Of a stretch of DNA of 37,109 bases, positions 9,302 to 18,839 are shown piece by piece. The DNA lies in contig JAJFHA010000021.1 in NCBI GenBank assembly GCA_021775875.1, forward strand, positions 1 through 37,109, in the 5' to 3' direction. Position 1 is the first letter of the stretch, and every line of letters begins with the position of its first letter. This stretch comes from Hyphomicrobiales bacterium. GTDB lineage: Bacteria > Pseudomonadota > Alphaproteobacteria > Rhizobiales > NORP267. Made by a program: the position numbers and the translations under genes. The notes under the pieces were generated by a model. It was not told the origin of the DNA, did no database searches, and saw nothing but the letters and a program-made list of their open reading frames with translations.

Positions 9302-9832
9302 ATGAAGCTCAATGAGCTTAGAGACAATGAAGGTGCTACTCACCCACGCAAGCGTGTGGGTCGCGGCATCGGGTCTGGTCTCGGTAAAACGTCTGGCAGA
9401 GGCCACAAAGGTCAGAAGTCACGCTCCGGTGTGGCGATCAAGGGCTTTGAAGGTGGCCAGATGCCAATCCATCGGCGTCTTCCAAAACGCGGCTTTGTGA
9501 ATTACACGCGCAAGAATTTTAATGCCGTCAATCTGGGCAGGATTCAAACCGCGATTGATGCAAAGAAGCTTGACCCCAAAAAGACAGTTGATCTGGCTGC
9601 TTTGATCGAAGCCGGGATTGTTCGTCGTGCACTTGATGGCGTGCGATTGCTGGCCAAAGGCGAGTTGACCACGAAAGTCAATTTTGCGGTCAATGGTGCT
9701 TCCAAAACGGCTGCTGAAGCGGTTGAGAAGGCTGGCGGCAAGGTAGAAATTGTGGTTTCCAGTCCGGTGGCTGCTTCGAGTGCGGACGAGAAAAAGGCTG
9801 AGAAGCCAAAAAAGGCCAAAAAAGAAGACTAG
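9302..9832 (+). CDS. rplO: 50S ribosomal protein L15
   Basis: L15 is a late-assembly large-subunit protein. The 176 residues contain the glycine-rich basic region [25 protein letters not shown] and the signature [18 protein letters not shown]. The C-terminus, from about residue 160, is a lysine-rich extension ([14 protein letters not shown]). It is followed by an 85-base gap before secY that holds overlapping palindromes. Confidence 0.97.
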   Translation: MKLNELRDNEGATHPRKRVGRGIGSGLGKTSGRGHKGQKSRSGVAIKGFEGGQMPIHRRLPKRGFVNYTRKNFNAVNLGRIQTAIDAKKLDPKKTVDLAALIEAGIVRRALDGVRLLAKGELTTKVNFAVNGASKTAAEAVEKAGGKVEIVVSSPVAASSADEKKAEKPKKAKKED

Positions 9833-9856
9833 GACAGGATGATATTGGGGGTGTCT

Positions 9857-9885
9857 GGTACCATATGGTACACGTACCAATTGGT
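9857..9885 (+). repeat. Overlapping palindromes before secY
   Basis: Three inverted repeats overlap in under 30 bases. GTACCATATGGTAC (9858-9871) is a perfect 14-base palindrome. TGGTAC (9866-9871) and GTACCA (9874-9879) are arms around a two-base spacer. ACCAATTGGT (9876-9885) is a perfect 10-base palindrome. They lie in the only sizeable gap between rplO and secY and could form alternative hairpins in the mRNA or a protein-binding site. No T-run follows, so this is not an intrinsic terminator. Confidence 0.8.
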
Positions 9886-9917
9886 GCAGGACAACCGGAC
9901 CCGGAGCATATAGATAG

Positions 9918-11255
9918 ATGGCCTCAGCAGCTGAACAACTTGCAGCCAATCTGAATTTTTCTGCGATTGGCAAAGCGACCGAGCTGAAAAAGCGGATCTG
10001 GTTTACGCTAGCTGCGCTTCTTGTTTATCGTTTGGGCACCTATATCCCGCTCCCTGGCATCAATCTTGAGGCCGTGGCAGATCTATTCCGGCAAAATCAG
10101 TCCGGAATGCTCGGCCTTTTCAACATGTTTTCAGGTGGTGCTGTCGGGCGAATGGCGATTTTCGCCCTGAATATTATGCCTTATATATCGGCCTCGATCA
10201 TCATGCAGTTGATGACCGCCGTATCGCCACGCCTTGAAGAACTCAAGAAAGAAGGCGAGCAAGGCCGCAAAGTAATCAACCAATATACCCGTTACGGCAC
10301 CGTGATGCTGGCGGTTGTGCAGGCATATGGCATCTCGGTCGGGCTTGAGAGCGCTGGTAATATAGTTGCTGATCCGGGTTGGTTCTTCCGTATTTCAACG
10401 GTTGTAACGCTCACGGGCGGCACTGTATTTCTGATGTGGCTTGGTGAGCAGATCACAGCACGCGGTATCGGCAATGGTATTTCACTGATTATCTTTGCCG
10501 GCATCGTTGCTGAATTACCGTCAGCCATTGTTGGCATGCTGGAACTTGGGCGCCAAGGCGCACTTTCAACCAGCCTGATCCTTGCCGTTATCGCTATGGC
10601 TATCGGCGTGATTATGCTGATTGTATTTGTCGAGCGGGCGCAGCGGCGGCTTCTGGTTCAATATCCCAAACGCCAGGTCGGCAATCAGATGTTCCAGGGC
10701 GATAGCTCTCATCTACCTCTGAAATTGAATACAGCCGGTGTTATTCCTGCGATTTTTGCATCCTCCATCCTGCTGTTGCCAATTACTCTGGCAAATTTTT
10801 CAGGTGGTTCGGGTGGCGATTGGCTGACCACAATTACAACATTGCTTGGTCGCGGCCAGCCGCTGTTCCTTCTGCTTTATGGGGGTGGTATCGCGTTCTT
10901 CGCGTTTCTCTATACGGCGATTGTTTTCAGCCCCAAGGATACGGCCGACAATCTCAAGAAAAATGGCGGGTTTATTCCGGGCATTCGCCCTGGTGAGCGG
11001 ACCGCGGAATATATCGATTATGTGCTGACCCGCGTAACAGTTGTTGGTGCCATCTATCTTGTTTTTGTCTGTATCTTGCCAGAAATCCTGATTTCGCAGG
11101 CAGCGGTTCCATTCTATTTCGGCGGCACATCTTTGTTGATCGTGGTGAGCGTGACCATGGATACTGTATCTCAGGTGCAGGGTCATTTGCTGGCACATCA
11201 ATATGAAGGCATGGTCAAGCGCACACGACTTAAAGGGCGGGGGCGGCGCAGATGA
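9918..11255 (+). CDS. secY: Protein translocase subunit SecY
   Basis: SecY is the channel of the SecYEG translocon in the inner membrane. The 445-residue protein has about ten hydrophobic segments. The first (from about residue 28) begins [21 protein letters not shown], followed by the plug-region segment [30 protein letters not shown]. The second half has the cytosolic loop [25 protein letters not shown] and the C-terminal [14 protein letters not shown]. All are standard. It overlaps adk by four bases. The usual companion rpmJ (L36) of gammaproteobacterial clusters is absent here, as is normal in Alphaproteobacteria. Confidence 0.98.
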   Translation: MASAAEQLAANLNFSAIGKATELKKRIWFTLAALLVYRLGTYIPLPGINLEAVADLFRQNQSGMLGLFNMFSGGAVGRMAIFALNIMPYISASIIMQLMTAVSPRLEELKKEGEQGRKVINQYTRYGTVMLAVVQAYGISVGLESAGNIVADPGWFFRISTVVTLTGGTVFLMWLGEQITARGIGNGISLIIFAGIVAELPSAIVGMLELGRQGALSTSLILAVIAMAIGVIMLIVFVERAQRRLLVQYPKRQVGNQMFQGDSSHLPLKLNTAGVIPAIFASSILLLPITLANFSGGSGGDWLTTITTLLGRGQPLFLLLYGGGIAFFAFLYTAIVFSPKDTADNLKKNGGFIPGIRPGERTAEYIDYVLTRVTVVGAIYLVFVCILPEILISQAAVPFYFGGTSLLIVVSVTMDTVSQVQGHLLAHQYEGMVKRTRLKGRGRRR

Positions 11256-11908
11256 GGCTTATCCTTCTTGGTCCGCCTGGTGCCGGCAAGGGAACTCAGG
11301 CAGCTCGTCTGGAAAAAAAGTTTGGGATTCGCCAACTATCCACCGGCGACATGCTGCGGGCGGCGGTTGCTGCTGGTTCACCCATAGGGGTTAAAGCCAA
11401 AGCCGTCATGGAGCGTGGTGAACTGGTTTCCGATGATATCGTAATCGGTATCATTTCAGATCGTATTGACGAGCCTGACGTTGCAAATGGGTATATTCTA
11501 GACGGGTTTCCACGCACAGTAGCGCAGGCCCAAGCGCTTGATGCCTTGTTGGTTAAAAAGGGCAGTAAACTTGACCGCGTCATTGAAATTGCGGTCGATG
11601 ATGGTGCCCTGGTAGAGCGGATTGCGGGGCGGTATAGTTGTAAAAAATGCGGTGCTGGATACCATGATTTGCACCAGAAGCCCAAAGTAGAGGGTGTTTG
11701 TGATTCTTGCGGCAGCGAAGACTTTTTGCGCCGCGCAGACGATAATGCAGAGACAGTAAAAAGTCGTCTTGAAGCTTATCATGCCCAGACCGCGCCGCTT
11801 GTAGTTTATTATTCCGGGAAGGAATTGCTGCATAGCGTTGATGGAATGGCGGATATCGACAAAGTAACTGAAGAAATTGTTGGGGAATTGAAGGCAATCG
11901 GTGCCTGA
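11252..11908 (+). CDS. adk: Adenylate kinase, zinc-lid type
   Basis: Adenylate kinase interconverts ATP plus AMP and two ADP. The 218-residue enzyme has the P-loop GPPGAGKGT (residues 7-15), the AMP-binding TGDMLR and DGFPRT motifs, and the long LID. The LID carries four cysteines (130, 133, 150, 153) in the CxxC...CxxC arrangement that binds structural zinc. Such lids are common in Gram-positive and many other bacteria but not in E. coli. It is translationally coupled to secY by ATGA. The secY-adk pair between the spc and alpha segments is a typical bacterial arrangement. Confidence 0.98.
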   Translation: MRLILLGPPGAGKGTQAARLEKKFGIRQLSTGDMLRAAVAAGSPIGVKAKAVMERGELVSDDIVIGIISDRIDEPDVANGYILDGFPRTVAQAQALDALLVKKGSKLDRVIEIAVDDGALVERIAGRYSCKKCGAGYHDLHQKPKVEGVCDSCGSEDFLRRADDNAETVKSRLEAYHAQTAPLVVYYSGKELLHSVDGMADIDKVTEEIVGELKAIGA

Positions 11909-11936
11909 AGGTTCTGATATTAAATAGAAAAGGTGG

Positions 11937-11964
11937 TTGACGAAGCAGGCAAAAATCCTATAAA
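11937..11964 (+). promoter_or_regulatory. Sigma70-type promoter before rpsM
   Basis: TTGACG (11937-11942) and TATAAA (11959-11964) are separated by 16 bases and lie in the 199-base gap between adk and rpsM. Both hexamers match the housekeeping consensus at five of six positions. It would give the rpsM-rpsK-rpoA-rplQ segment its own transcript start and a leader of about 135 bases. This is the clearest promoter-like sequence I saw in the ribosomal cluster. Confidence 0.65.
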
Positions 11965-12107
11965 AACCGGGAATCCAAAGATGTTTTTGGAACGTCGCCC
12001 CGGTTTCAGGTCAGGAACCGGTGTGGCGCTTGATGCGCTGGTAAAACGGTTCTTTGGCGCAGGATAGAGTTTAGCTTCGCTGAGCATCATCAAGGAGACT
12101 TACAAAC

Positions 12108-12476
12108 GTGGCTCGTATAGCAGGTGTCAACATTCCGACGGACAAGCGCGTAGAAATCGCGCTTCGCTACATTCATGGTATCGGCCCTAAGGCGGCGCGC
12201 GATATTTGCGCAGCCGTGGATATTCCACGGGAACGTCGTGTCAACCAATTGTCGGACGCGGACGTGATCCGGATCCGTGAAGCCATTGATGCAGATTTCA
12301 CCGTGGAAGGGGACCTTCGCCGACAGGTCGCCGTGAATGTCAAACGGTTGATGGATTTGGGCTGTTACCGGGGACTGCGCCACCGGCGCGGATTGCCGGT
12401 ACGTGGCCAGCGTACTCATACGAATGCTCGTACTCGCAAAGGCCCGGCAAAGGCCATTGCAGGTAAAAAGAAATAA
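12108..12476 (+). CDS. rpsM: 30S ribosomal protein S13
   Basis: S13 contacts P-site tRNA and forms intersubunit bridges in the head. The 122 residues start from GTG, with AAGGAG at 12092-12097. They read [20 protein letters not shown] and contain the helix-two-turn-helix region and the C-terminal signature [20 protein letters not shown]. First gene of the alpha-type segment, behind a promoter. Confidence 0.98.
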   Translation: MARIAGVNIPTDKRVEIALRYIHGIGPKAARDICAAVDIPRERRVNQLSDADVIRIREAIDADFTVEGDLRRQVAVNVKRLMDLGCYRGLRHRRGLPVRGQRTHTNARTRKGPAKAIAGKKK

Positions 12477-12506
12477 TCGCGTTTCGCGAAGCTCAGGGAA
12501 TTTTCA

Positions 12507-12896
12507 ATGGCTAAGGAACAAACACGCGTTAAGCGCCGCGTACGGAAAAATATTTCCGCTGGTGTTGCTCATGTGAACGCGACGTTCAACAATACGGTTA
12601 TCACCATCGCGGATGCTCAGGGCAATGTTATTGCTTGGTCGACTGCTGGTGCCATGGGGTTCAAGGGATCGCGCAAGTCGACCCCTTACGCGGCCCAGTT
12701 GGCGGCTGAAGATGCCGGCAAGAAGGCCATGGAACATGGAATGAAAACCCTTGAAGTGCAAATTCGTGGCCCAGGGTCGGGACGGGAATCAGCTTTACGG
12801 GCGTTGCAGGCGACCGGTTTCACAATCACGACAATTCGTGACGTGACCACGATCCCGCATAACGGATGCCGTGCCCGTAAGCGGCGGCGCGTTTAA
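12507..12896 (+). CDS. rpsK: 30S ribosomal protein S11
   Basis: S11 forms part of the platform and the mRNA exit channel. The 129-residue protein contains [20 protein letters not shown], the signature [17 protein letters not shown], the segment [17 protein letters not shown] and the C-terminal [12 protein letters not shown]. The last motif usually reads HNGCRPPKRRRV, so AR in place of PP is a small departure. A perfect hairpin (CGCCTG, 12911-12916, with CAGGCG, 12921-12926, loop CTGA) follows 14 bases after the stop without a downstream T-run. Confidence 0.98.
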   Translation: MAKEQTRVKRRVRKNISAGVAHVNATFNNTVITIADAQGNVIAWSTAGAMGFKGSRKSTPYAAQLAAEDAGKKAMEHGMKTLEVQIRGPGSGRESALRALQATGFTITTIRDVTTIPHNGCRARKRRRV

Positions 12897-12984
12897 GTAT
12901 TTTTTTATCCCGCCTGCTGACAGGCGTGGAACCTGAAAACACTGTTCGCTGAATTAGCGGATATGATTGGCAAAGGATAGCTTC

Positions 12985-14007
12985 GTGATCCAGAGTAACT
13001 GGCAGGAACTTATTAAACCGAACAAGTTGGAAATCGTTGGAGGCGACGATTCCTTACGTACAGCAACTGTTGTAGCCGAGCCGCTTGAACGTGGATTTGG
13101 CATGACACTCGGTAATTCTCTTCGTCGGGTTTTGCTGTCTTCGCTTCAGGGTGCGGCCGTAACATCGGTGCAAATTGATGGTGTGTTGCACGAATTTTCG
13201 TCGATCACCGGCGTGCGTGAAGATGTGACGGACATTATCCTGAACATCAAGGAAGTCGCTGTCCGGATGGAAGTCGAAGGTCCAAAGCGTCTTGTCCTTC
13301 ATAAGGAAGGCCCGGCCCAAGTCACCGCTGGTGATATTCAGGGCATTGCTGATGTTGAAATCCTCAATCCTGAGTTAGCGATTTGTACCCTTGATGAGGG
13401 CGCTGAAATCCGCATGGAACTGACCGTTGATCTCGGTAAGGGCTATATTGCTGCTGAAGCAAACCGCCCGGCTGATGCGCCGATTGGTCTTATTCCGGTG
13501 GACAGCCTGTTCAGCCCGGTCAAAAAGGTATCCTACAAGGTCGAGCATACCCGCGAGGGGCAAATCCTCGACTATGACAAACTGACCATGCAGGTTGAAA
13601 CTGACGGGTCGATTTCACCCGATGATGCGGTCGCTTTTTCTGCACGCATTTTGCAGGATCAACTGCGGGTATTCGTCAATTTTGAAGAGCCTGAAAAAGA
13701 GGTTGTCGAGGAAGTCGTTCCGGAATTGGCTTTCAACCCGGCTCTGCTCAAGAAGGTAGACGAGCTTGAACTTTCCGTTCGCTCGGCCAATTGTCTGAAG
13801 AACGACAACATCGTTTATATCGGTGACCTCATTCAGAAGAGCGAAGCTGAAATGCTGCGCACGCCGAATTTTGGTCGTAAATCGCTGAATGAAATCAAGG
13901 AAGTTTTGGCAGGAATGGGCCTTCATCTGGGGATGGAAGTTCCAAACTGGCCGCCGGAAGATATTGAAGCGCTTGCCAAACGGTACGGCGATCATCAGAA
14001 CTATTAA
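12985..14007 (+). CDS. rpoA: RNA polymerase alpha subunit
   Basis: Alpha dimerises to nucleate RNA polymerase assembly and its C-terminal domain binds UP elements and activators. The start is set at GTG 12985, giving 340 residues beginning (M)[16 protein letters not shown] as in other Alphaproteobacteria, with AAGGA at 12973-12977. A TTG at 12967 would add six residues and contain that Shine-Dalgarno sequence. The N-terminal domain (roughly 1-235) contains [22 protein letters not shown]. The C-terminal domain contains [19 protein letters not shown] and the helix-hairpin-helix [21 protein letters not shown]. Confidence 0.98.
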   Translation: MIQSNWQELIKPNKLEIVGGDDSLRTATVVAEPLERGFGMTLGNSLRRVLLSSLQGAAVTSVQIDGVLHEFSSITGVREDVTDIILNIKEVAVRMEVEGPKRLVLHKEGPAQVTAGDIQGIADVEILNPELAICTLDEGAEIRMELTVDLGKGYIAAEANRPADAPIGLIPVDSLFSPVKKVSYKVEHTREGQILDYDKLTMQVETDGSISPDDAVAFSARILQDQLRVFVNFEEPEKEVVEEVVPELAFNPALLKKVDELELSVRSANCLKNDNIVYIGDLIQKSEAEMLRTPNFGRKSLNEIKEVLAGMGLHLGMEVPNWPPEDIEALAKRYGDHQNY

Positions 14008-14063
14008 GCAGTACGGGATCAGGGCCTGAATCTGGTCCGGTCCCGATTTACAGGAGATCAGTT

Positions 14064-14495
14064 ATGCGTCATCGCATATCAGGGCGTAAGCTCAACAGGA
14101 CGGCAAGCCACCGCAAGGCATTATTTTGCAATATGGCGATTGCGTTGATCAAGCATGAGCAGATCACGACAACTTTGCCAAAGGCCAAGGAATTGCGCCC
14201 CGTTGTTGAAAAACTCATTACATTGGGCAAATCCGGTACGCTGCATGCGCGTCGTCAGGCTTTGAGCAAGCTCAATAACGACAATGCAATGGTGACCAAG
14301 CTGTTTGATGTGCTTGCTGAGCGCTACAAAGAGCGCAACGGCGGTTATATCCGGGTGATGAAAGCCGGGTTCCGTTTTGGCGATAATGCACCGGTTGCTG
14401 TTATTGAATTTGTCGATCGCGACGAGAGCGCCAAGGGACAGGATTCAGGCCCGTCCTTTGAAAATGAGGAAGACGGTGCTTCCGAAGCAGCGTAA
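14064..14495 (+). CDS. rplQ: 50S ribosomal protein L17
   Basis: L17 lies near the tunnel exit. The 143-residue protein begins [20 protein letters not shown] and has the family segments [23 protein letters not shown] and [28 protein letters not shown]. Residues from about 125 to the end are an acidic extension ([12 protein letters not shown]), beyond the E. coli length of 127. It ends the ribosomal cluster and is followed by a strong terminator. Confidence 0.98.
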   Translation: MRHRISGRKLNRTASHRKALFCNMAIALIKHEQITTTLPKAKELRPVVEKLITLGKSGTLHARRQALSKLNNDNAMVTKLFDVLAERYKERNGGYIRVMKAGFRFGDNAPVAVIEFVDRDESAKGQDSGPSFENEEDGASEAA

Positions 14496-14515
14496 CCTTT
14501 TCGGCATATTGAATT

Positions 14516-14545
14516 AAAGCGACCCTTTGTGGTCGCTTTTTTTTT
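14516..14545 (+). terminator. Strong intrinsic terminator after rplQ
   Basis: AAAGCGACC (14516-14524) pairs perfectly with GGTCGCTTT (14531-14539) around loop CTTTGT, and the T-run extends to 14545. It lies 20 bases after the rplQ stop and marks the end of the ribosomal protein transcript. Confidence 0.92.
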
Positions 14546-14614
14546 GCCGTTTTATTGCTGGAATCAAGCGGGTTCCTGCATATAGTGGGCGGGGCATGGC
14601 GTGATGTTTGATGG

Positions 14615-16057
14615 ATGGTCGGAATCATGTTTTTTCGAAAAAACCTGATGAGAATATTTTTATTGTTCCCAGCAGTATTTCTGTCTGTCTGTCTGGTTGG
14701 ATCTGGTCAGGCGCAAGAACGGGTATTGCCCGAGACAAAAACCGAAATACAACTTTCATTCGCGCCGTTGGTTCGCCAAGTTATTCCGGCGGTTGTAAAT
14801 GTCTATGCCAGCCATCGGGTGCAGCAGCAACGGCGCACATCACCTTTCAGGAACGATCCGTTCTTTCGTCGCTTCTTTGATGGTCCGGGATTTGGCGTTC
14901 CGCAATCGCGCGTGCAAAGCGCGCTAGGGTCTGGTGTTATCATTTCGCCTGCAGGTGTCATCGTTACAAATCATCACGTGGTTGAAGACGCTACGGATAT
15001 CAAAATTGTGCTTTCCGACAAGCGGGAATTTGAGGCCGAGATTATCCTCAAGGATGAATTGACCGACCTTGCCGTGCTTCGGGTCGTAGATGCGGATGAG
15101 GCTTTTCCGGCACTTGAGCTTGGTGATTCTGACGCGGTTGAAGTCGGCGACCTTGTATTGGCCGTAGGCAACCCCTTTGGCGTTGGGCAGACGGTTACGA
15201 GCGGCATCATTTCAGCCCTTGCACGCACTAGGGTCGGTGTTTCTGATCACCAGTTTTTCATCCAGACTGACGCTGCGATCAATCCGGGGAATTCCGGTGG
15301 GGCGTTGGTTGATATGTCCGGCAAGCTGGTTGGCATCAACACAGCGATTTTCAGCCGCTCCGGTGGCTCCAACGGGATCGGATTTGCGATCCCTGTCAAC
15401 ATGGCCCGGGTGGTGATCGATTCTGCCGAGGTGGGCGGCATCGTGTTGCGCCCATGGCTTGGCGCGGAAATGCAGGCGGTGAGTGCCGAGATTGCAGAAT
15501 CTCTCGGGATGTCGCGCCCGATAGGGGTCATGGTGACCGAACTAAGTGATCGGGGCCCGGCGCGCTCTGGCGGACTTGAAGTTGGCGATGTTGTTCTCTC
15601 TGTCGACGGGGTTGAGATTGAAGGTCCGCAAGCGCTGAATTATCGCCTGGCTACGCGAGGGGTCGGGGGTGCAACCGGATTTATCGTTTTGCGCCGGGGG
15701 CGCGAAGTGCCGGTATCTATTGCCTTGATCGCGCCGCCTGAAGAACCCTTGCGAAACCAGACAATGGTTGACGGGCGCAATCCATTTTCCGGGGCGACTG
15801 TAGCTAATCTCTCGCCAGCCTTGGCCAGTGAAATGCGACGTGGTTTCGATGAGACTGGGGTTATTGTGATTCAGATTGAACCGCGGACAAGGGCGCAGGA
15901 CCTTCGCTTGCAGCGCGGTGATATCATCCGTGAAGTGAACGGGTTTCAGATTGCCAGCGTTGCTGATTTGCTGGATGAATTGGATGTCTTTGCGCGCCGT
16001 TGGGCGCTCGCGGTTGAGCGCGAAGGGCGGCTCATCCGGGTGGTTGTGGGTCGGTAA
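14615..16057 (+). CDS. Periplasmic Do-type serine protease (DegP/DegQ-like)
   Basis: A trypsin-fold protease/chaperone that degrades misfolded envelope proteins. The 480-residue product starts with a signal peptide (basic n-region FFRKNLMR, hydrophobic core LFPAVFLSVCLVG, then AQ as likely cleavage site). The catalytic triad is visible as His121 in VTNHHVVED, Asp151 in LTDLAVL and Ser227 in GNSGGALV. Two PDZ-like regions follow (about 285-375 and 400-478). ATG 14627 is an alternative start that would trim four residues. The next gene, rarA, begins at the base after the stop. This protease after rplQ is familiar from Hyphomicrobiales. DegP and DegQ cannot be told apart here, so no symbol is given. 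Confidence 0.95.
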   Translation: MVGIMFFRKNLMRIFLLFPAVFLSVCLVGSGQAQERVLPETKTEIQLSFAPLVRQVIPAVVNVYASHRVQQQRRTSPFRNDPFFRRFFDGPGFGVPQSRVQSALGSGVIISPAGVIVTNHHVVEDATDIKIVLSDKREFEAEIILKDELTDLAVLRVVDADEAFPALELGDSDAVEVGDLVLAVGNPFGVGQTVTSGIISALARTRVGVSDHQFFIQTDAAINPGNSGGALVDMSGKLVGINTAIFSRSGGSNGIGFAIPVNMARVVIDSAEVGGIVLRPWLGAEMQAVSAEIAESLGMSRPIGVMVTELSDRGPARSGGLEVGDVVLSVDGVEIEGPQALNYRLATRGVGGATGFIVLRRGREVPVSIALIAPPEEPLRNQTMVDGRNPFSGATVANLSPALASEMRRGFDETGVIVIQIEPRTRAQDLRLQRGDIIREVNGFQIASVADLLDELDVFARRWALAVEREGRLIRVVVGR

Positions 16058-17383
16058 ATGGCGAAAGGCTCAACCGATCTGTTTGCCAGTGCCGCGCTGC
16101 CGGATTCTGTTTCGCGCCCACTGGCTGATCTCCTGCGCCCCGCAAAACTTGGTGATATTGTTGGGCAGGAACATCTGACCGGGCCGGATGGCGCGTTACG
16201 ACTTGCGGTTGAAGGCGAGAACCTTCGTTCGATGATTTTCTGGGGCCCGGCAGGCACCGGCAAAACCAGCGCCGCGCGCCTGTTGGCCGAGGATACCAGT
16301 CTCCATTTCGAACAGATATCTGCGATTTTTTCGGGCGTACAGGATTTACGCCGCATTTTTGATGCCGCCAAGGTGCGGCGCAACGATGGTCTTGGTACTT
16401 TGTTGTTTGTGGATGAGATCCATCGCTTCAACCGGGCACAACAGGACGGCTTTTTACCCCATATGGAAGACGGCACCATTGTGCTTGTGGGGGCGACAAC
16501 GGAAAATCCGTCATTCGAGTTAAACTCCGCCATTCTGTCCCGCGCCAAGGTGCTGACATTCAAGCGGCTTGATGAAGCAGCTCTGGACGCATTGCTGATG
16601 CGCGCTGAAGAACATACCGGTCGGGCATTGCCGCTGGATGAATTGGCGCGAGCCAGCCTGATTTCGATGGCGGATGGTGATGGCCGCGTAACCTTGGGTT
16701 TGGCCGAGGAAATTTTTGCGTCTGTGCCGGAGGGAGAGCCGGACATTGACACCAAGGCGCTTGGCCAATTGGTGCAGCGACGGGCGCCGGTTTTTGATAA
16801 AGCCCAGGATGGTCATTATAATCTGGTCAGCGCCTTGCATAAATCCATTCGTGGGTCGGACCCCGAAGCAACGCTTTATTGGCTGGCGCGTATGCTGGTG
16901 GCGGGCGAAGACCCGCTATTTGTTGCTCGTAGGTTGATCCGTATGGCGTCTGAAGATATCGGTCTTGCAGACCCGGCGGCGCTACAACAAACAATTTCTG
17001 CGCGTGATGCTTACCAGATGCTCGGTAGCCCGGAAGGGGAACTAGCTTTGGCGCAGGCCGCCGTATATCTGGCAGTCGCGCCTAAATCCAACGCACTTTA
17101 CGGGGCATACAAAAAGGCCATCAAAGCAGCAAAAGAAACCGGGTCGGTGGCGCCGCCAAAAATTATCCTGAATGCGCCAACAAGTCTGATGAAAGACGAA
17201 GGCTATGGGGACGGATATCAATATGACCATGATTTGCCGGAGGGATTTTCCGGCCAGAATTATTTCCCTGACGGCATGGATCGCCCGCGCTTTTATGCGC
17301 CCGTTGAGCGCGGATTTGAACGTGAAGTGCGCAAACGGCTGGATTATTGGTCGAAATTGCGGGATGAGCGTGCAAACAGATAG
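16058..17383 (+). CDS. rarA: Replication-associated AAA+ ATPase RarA (MgsA)
   Basis: RarA acts at stalled replication forks and belongs to the clamp-loader branch of AAA+ proteins. The 441-residue protein has the typical LADLLRPAKLGDIVGQEHLTG start, Walker A GPAGTGKT (about residue 65), Walker B LLFVDEIHRFN, and sensor 1 VGATTENPSFELN. The C-terminal half includes the tetramerisation region YNLVSALHKSIRGSDPEATLYWLARML and LMKDEGYGDGYQYDHD. The ATG abuts the stop of the preceding protease gene. Confidence 0.96.
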   Translation: MAKGSTDLFASAALPDSVSRPLADLLRPAKLGDIVGQEHLTGPDGALRLAVEGENLRSMIFWGPAGTGKTSAARLLAEDTSLHFEQISAIFSGVQDLRRIFDAAKVRRNDGLGTLLFVDEIHRFNRAQQDGFLPHMEDGTIVLVGATTENPSFELNSAILSRAKVLTFKRLDEAALDALLMRAEEHTGRALPLDELARASLISMADGDGRVTLGLAEEIFASVPEGEPDIDTKALGQLVQRRAPVFDKAQDGHYNLVSALHKSIRGSDPEATLYWLARMLVAGEDPLFVARRLIRMASEDIGLADPAALQQTISARDAYQMLGSPEGELALAQAAVYLAVAPKSNALYGAYKKAIKAAKETGSVAPPKIILNAPTSLMKDEGYGDGYQYDHDLPEGFSGQNYFPDGMDRPRFYAPVERGFEREVRKRLDYWSKLRDERANR

Positions 17384-17420
17384 TCATTATTGTATTTCAA
17401 ACAGGTGAAGTGGGCGGTAA

Positions 17421-17448
17421 TTTCATGAATTCGGGCATGTTTCATGAA
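17421..17448 (+). repeat. Paired TTTCATGAA sites in the crcB leader
   Basis: TTTCATGAA occurs at 17421-17429 and again at 17440-17448, ten bases apart. Each contains the palindrome TTCATGAA. They lie between the rarA stop and the crcB start chosen here. They could be two half-sites or two sites of a regulator, or could pair in RNA. If crcB starts at the upstream ATG 17425 they would be coding. Confidence 0.7.
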
Positions 17449-17472
17449 CATCGCGATAAGGGTTCCAGGCTT

Positions 17473-17853
17473 ATGCAATCGTTATTGATGGTCGCGATCG
17501 GAGGCGCAGCAGGGGCTGCTTCCCGTCATTTGGTGGGTATGTGGGCGTTGCGCTTTTTGGGCGCCGGGTTTCCTTGGGGAACGCTGGCGGTTAATGTCAT
17601 TGGATCGTTCGCCATGGGTGTATTTATTGAATTGCTGGCTTTGCGGTTTCAGGGCTGTTCGGCACTTCGCTTGTTGGTCGCCACCGGATTTCTTGGAGGC
17701 TTCACAACATTTTCTGCTTTCTCGCTCGATGCGGTTACGCTTTGGGAGCGAGGTGAAGCAGGTTTTGCAGCGATTTATATTCTGGTGTCGGTATTGGTTT
17801 CCATCGCCGCGCTGTTTTTTGGTCTTTATCTGGTGAAGAGTATTTTTGCATGA
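17473..17853 (+). CDS. crcB: Fluoride channel CrcB (Fluc)
   Basis: Fluc proteins are dual-topology dimeric channels that expel fluoride through the inner membrane. The product is 126 residues from ATG 17473, the normal family length. It has four hydrophobic segments and the family motifs GGAAGAASRHLVG near the N-terminus, WGTLAVNVIGSFAMG, and GFLGGFTTFSAFSLDA with the pore-lining phenylalanines. Upstream in-frame starts (GTG 17410, ATG 17425) would add a charged, non-membrane extension unlike the family. It overlaps the next gene by four bases (ATGA). I looked for the fluoride riboswitch pattern upstream and did not see it. Confidence 0.95.
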   Translation: MQSLLMVAIGGAAGAASRHLVGMWALRFLGAGFPWGTLAVNVIGSFAMGVFIELLALRFQGCSALRLLVATGFLGGFTTFSAFSLDAVTLWERGEAGFAAIYILVSVLVSIAALFFGLYLVKSIFA

Positions 17854-18839
17854 GTGGCGTACAGCATATTAAAGTGACTGTTGATGATGCCGGTATGCGG
17901 CTTGATCGCTGGATCAGGATGCGGTTTCCGCAATTGAAGCAGGGTCGGTTGCAGAAAATACTCCGTACCGGCCAGGTGCGGGTTGATGGTGGACGGGCCA
18001 AGGCTGCTCAACGGCTGGAAGCCGGACAGACGGTTCGCTTGCCGCCGCTTGACAGTATGCCTGAGCGAGAAAAATCTGTCGTCGCGCTTTCTGAAGCCGA
18101 CGAAGAATTCATTCACTCGTTGGTCCTGCATATGGACAAGGACGTGATTGTCTTAAATAAACCCGCCGGAATTCCGGTGCAGGGTGGCAGCAAAATTGAG
18201 CGCCACATTGACGGATTCCTTGATGCTTTGATGTTTGAGGCTAAAGAGCGTCCGCGGCTGGTGCACCGGCTTGACAGGGATACGTCCGGGGTTTTGCTTT
18301 TGGCGCGACGGCGCAAGATTGCGTCTGATTTGGGCAAGGTGTTTCGCACTCGCTCGGCGCGTAAAATATACTGGGCGCTGGTACACGGCGTACCGCGCCC
18401 GATGCAGGGAAAAATCGACGCGGCGCTTTTGAAATTTGCTGGAGGGCCGGAAGGCGACCGGATGCATGTGGTCCATGAGGATGAAGAAGGGGCGCAGCGG
18501 GCATCCACTTATTATTCAGTTACCGGACGAGCGGGCGAGACCCTTAGTTGGCTCAGCCTGAAACCGGTGACCGGGCGCACCCACCAGATCCGCGTGCATC
18601 TTGACCATATTGGCCACGGGGTTGTGGGGGATAGAAAATACAGAGATCCAGAGCTGGAGACCGGTGGTTATATTCCGGAAGGCATGCATCTCCATGCCCG
18701 CAGGCTCACCTTGCCACACCCCTCCGGCGGGACATTAGACATAACCGCGCCATTGCCGTCCCATATGGCCGCGGCGTGGAAATTTCTTGATTTCGATACG
18801 GGTGACGCGCCAGACGGCGAGGAATTTCCGAATGAATGA
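17850..18839 (+). CDS. rluC: 23S rRNA pseudouridine synthase, RluC-type
   Basis: Enzymes of the RluA family convert uridines of rRNA to pseudouridine. The 329-residue protein has an N-terminal S4 RNA-binding domain (about 8-70; GMRLDRWIRMRFPQLKQGRL). The catalytic domain has the signature HRLDRDTSGVLLLAR with nucleophile Asp142, and the later motif KPVTGRTHQIRVHL. In Alphaproteobacteria this gene regularly follows crcB and is annotated RluC. RluD is an alternative by sequence alone. The HAD hydrolase gene often found between it and the ATP12 gene is missing here; the two overlap by eight bases. Confidence 0.92.
   Translation: MSGVQHIKVTVDDAGMRLDRWIRMRFPQLKQGRLQKILRTGQVRVDGGRAKAAQRLEAGQTVRLPPLDSMPEREKSVVALSEADEEFIHSLVLHMDKDVIVLNKPAGIPVQGGSKIERHIDGFLDALMFEAKERPRLVHRLDRDTSGVLLLARRRKIASDLGKVFRTRSARKIYWALVHGVPRPMQGKIDAALLKFAGGPEGDRMHVVHEDEEGAQRASTYYSVTGRAGETLSWLSLKPVTGRTHQIRVHLDHIGHGVVGDRKYRDPELETGGYIPEGMHLHARRLTLPHPSGGTLDITAPLPSHMAAAWKFLDFDTGDAPDGEEFPNE

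Noticed and set aside
12911-12926. Hairpin CGCCTG/CAGGCG between rpsK and rpoA as a terminator
   Set aside because: Perfect stem, but the T-run lies before it, not after it, on the + strand, and rpoA follows in the same operon.
14555-14586. Promoter for the Do-type protease (TTGCTG and TATAGT)
   Set aside because: The 20-base spacing is too long and the -35 match poor; a promoter must exist after the rplQ terminator but I cannot place it.
17384-17472. Fluoride riboswitch before crcB
   Set aside because: The conserved pseudoknot pattern is not visible in the short leader.
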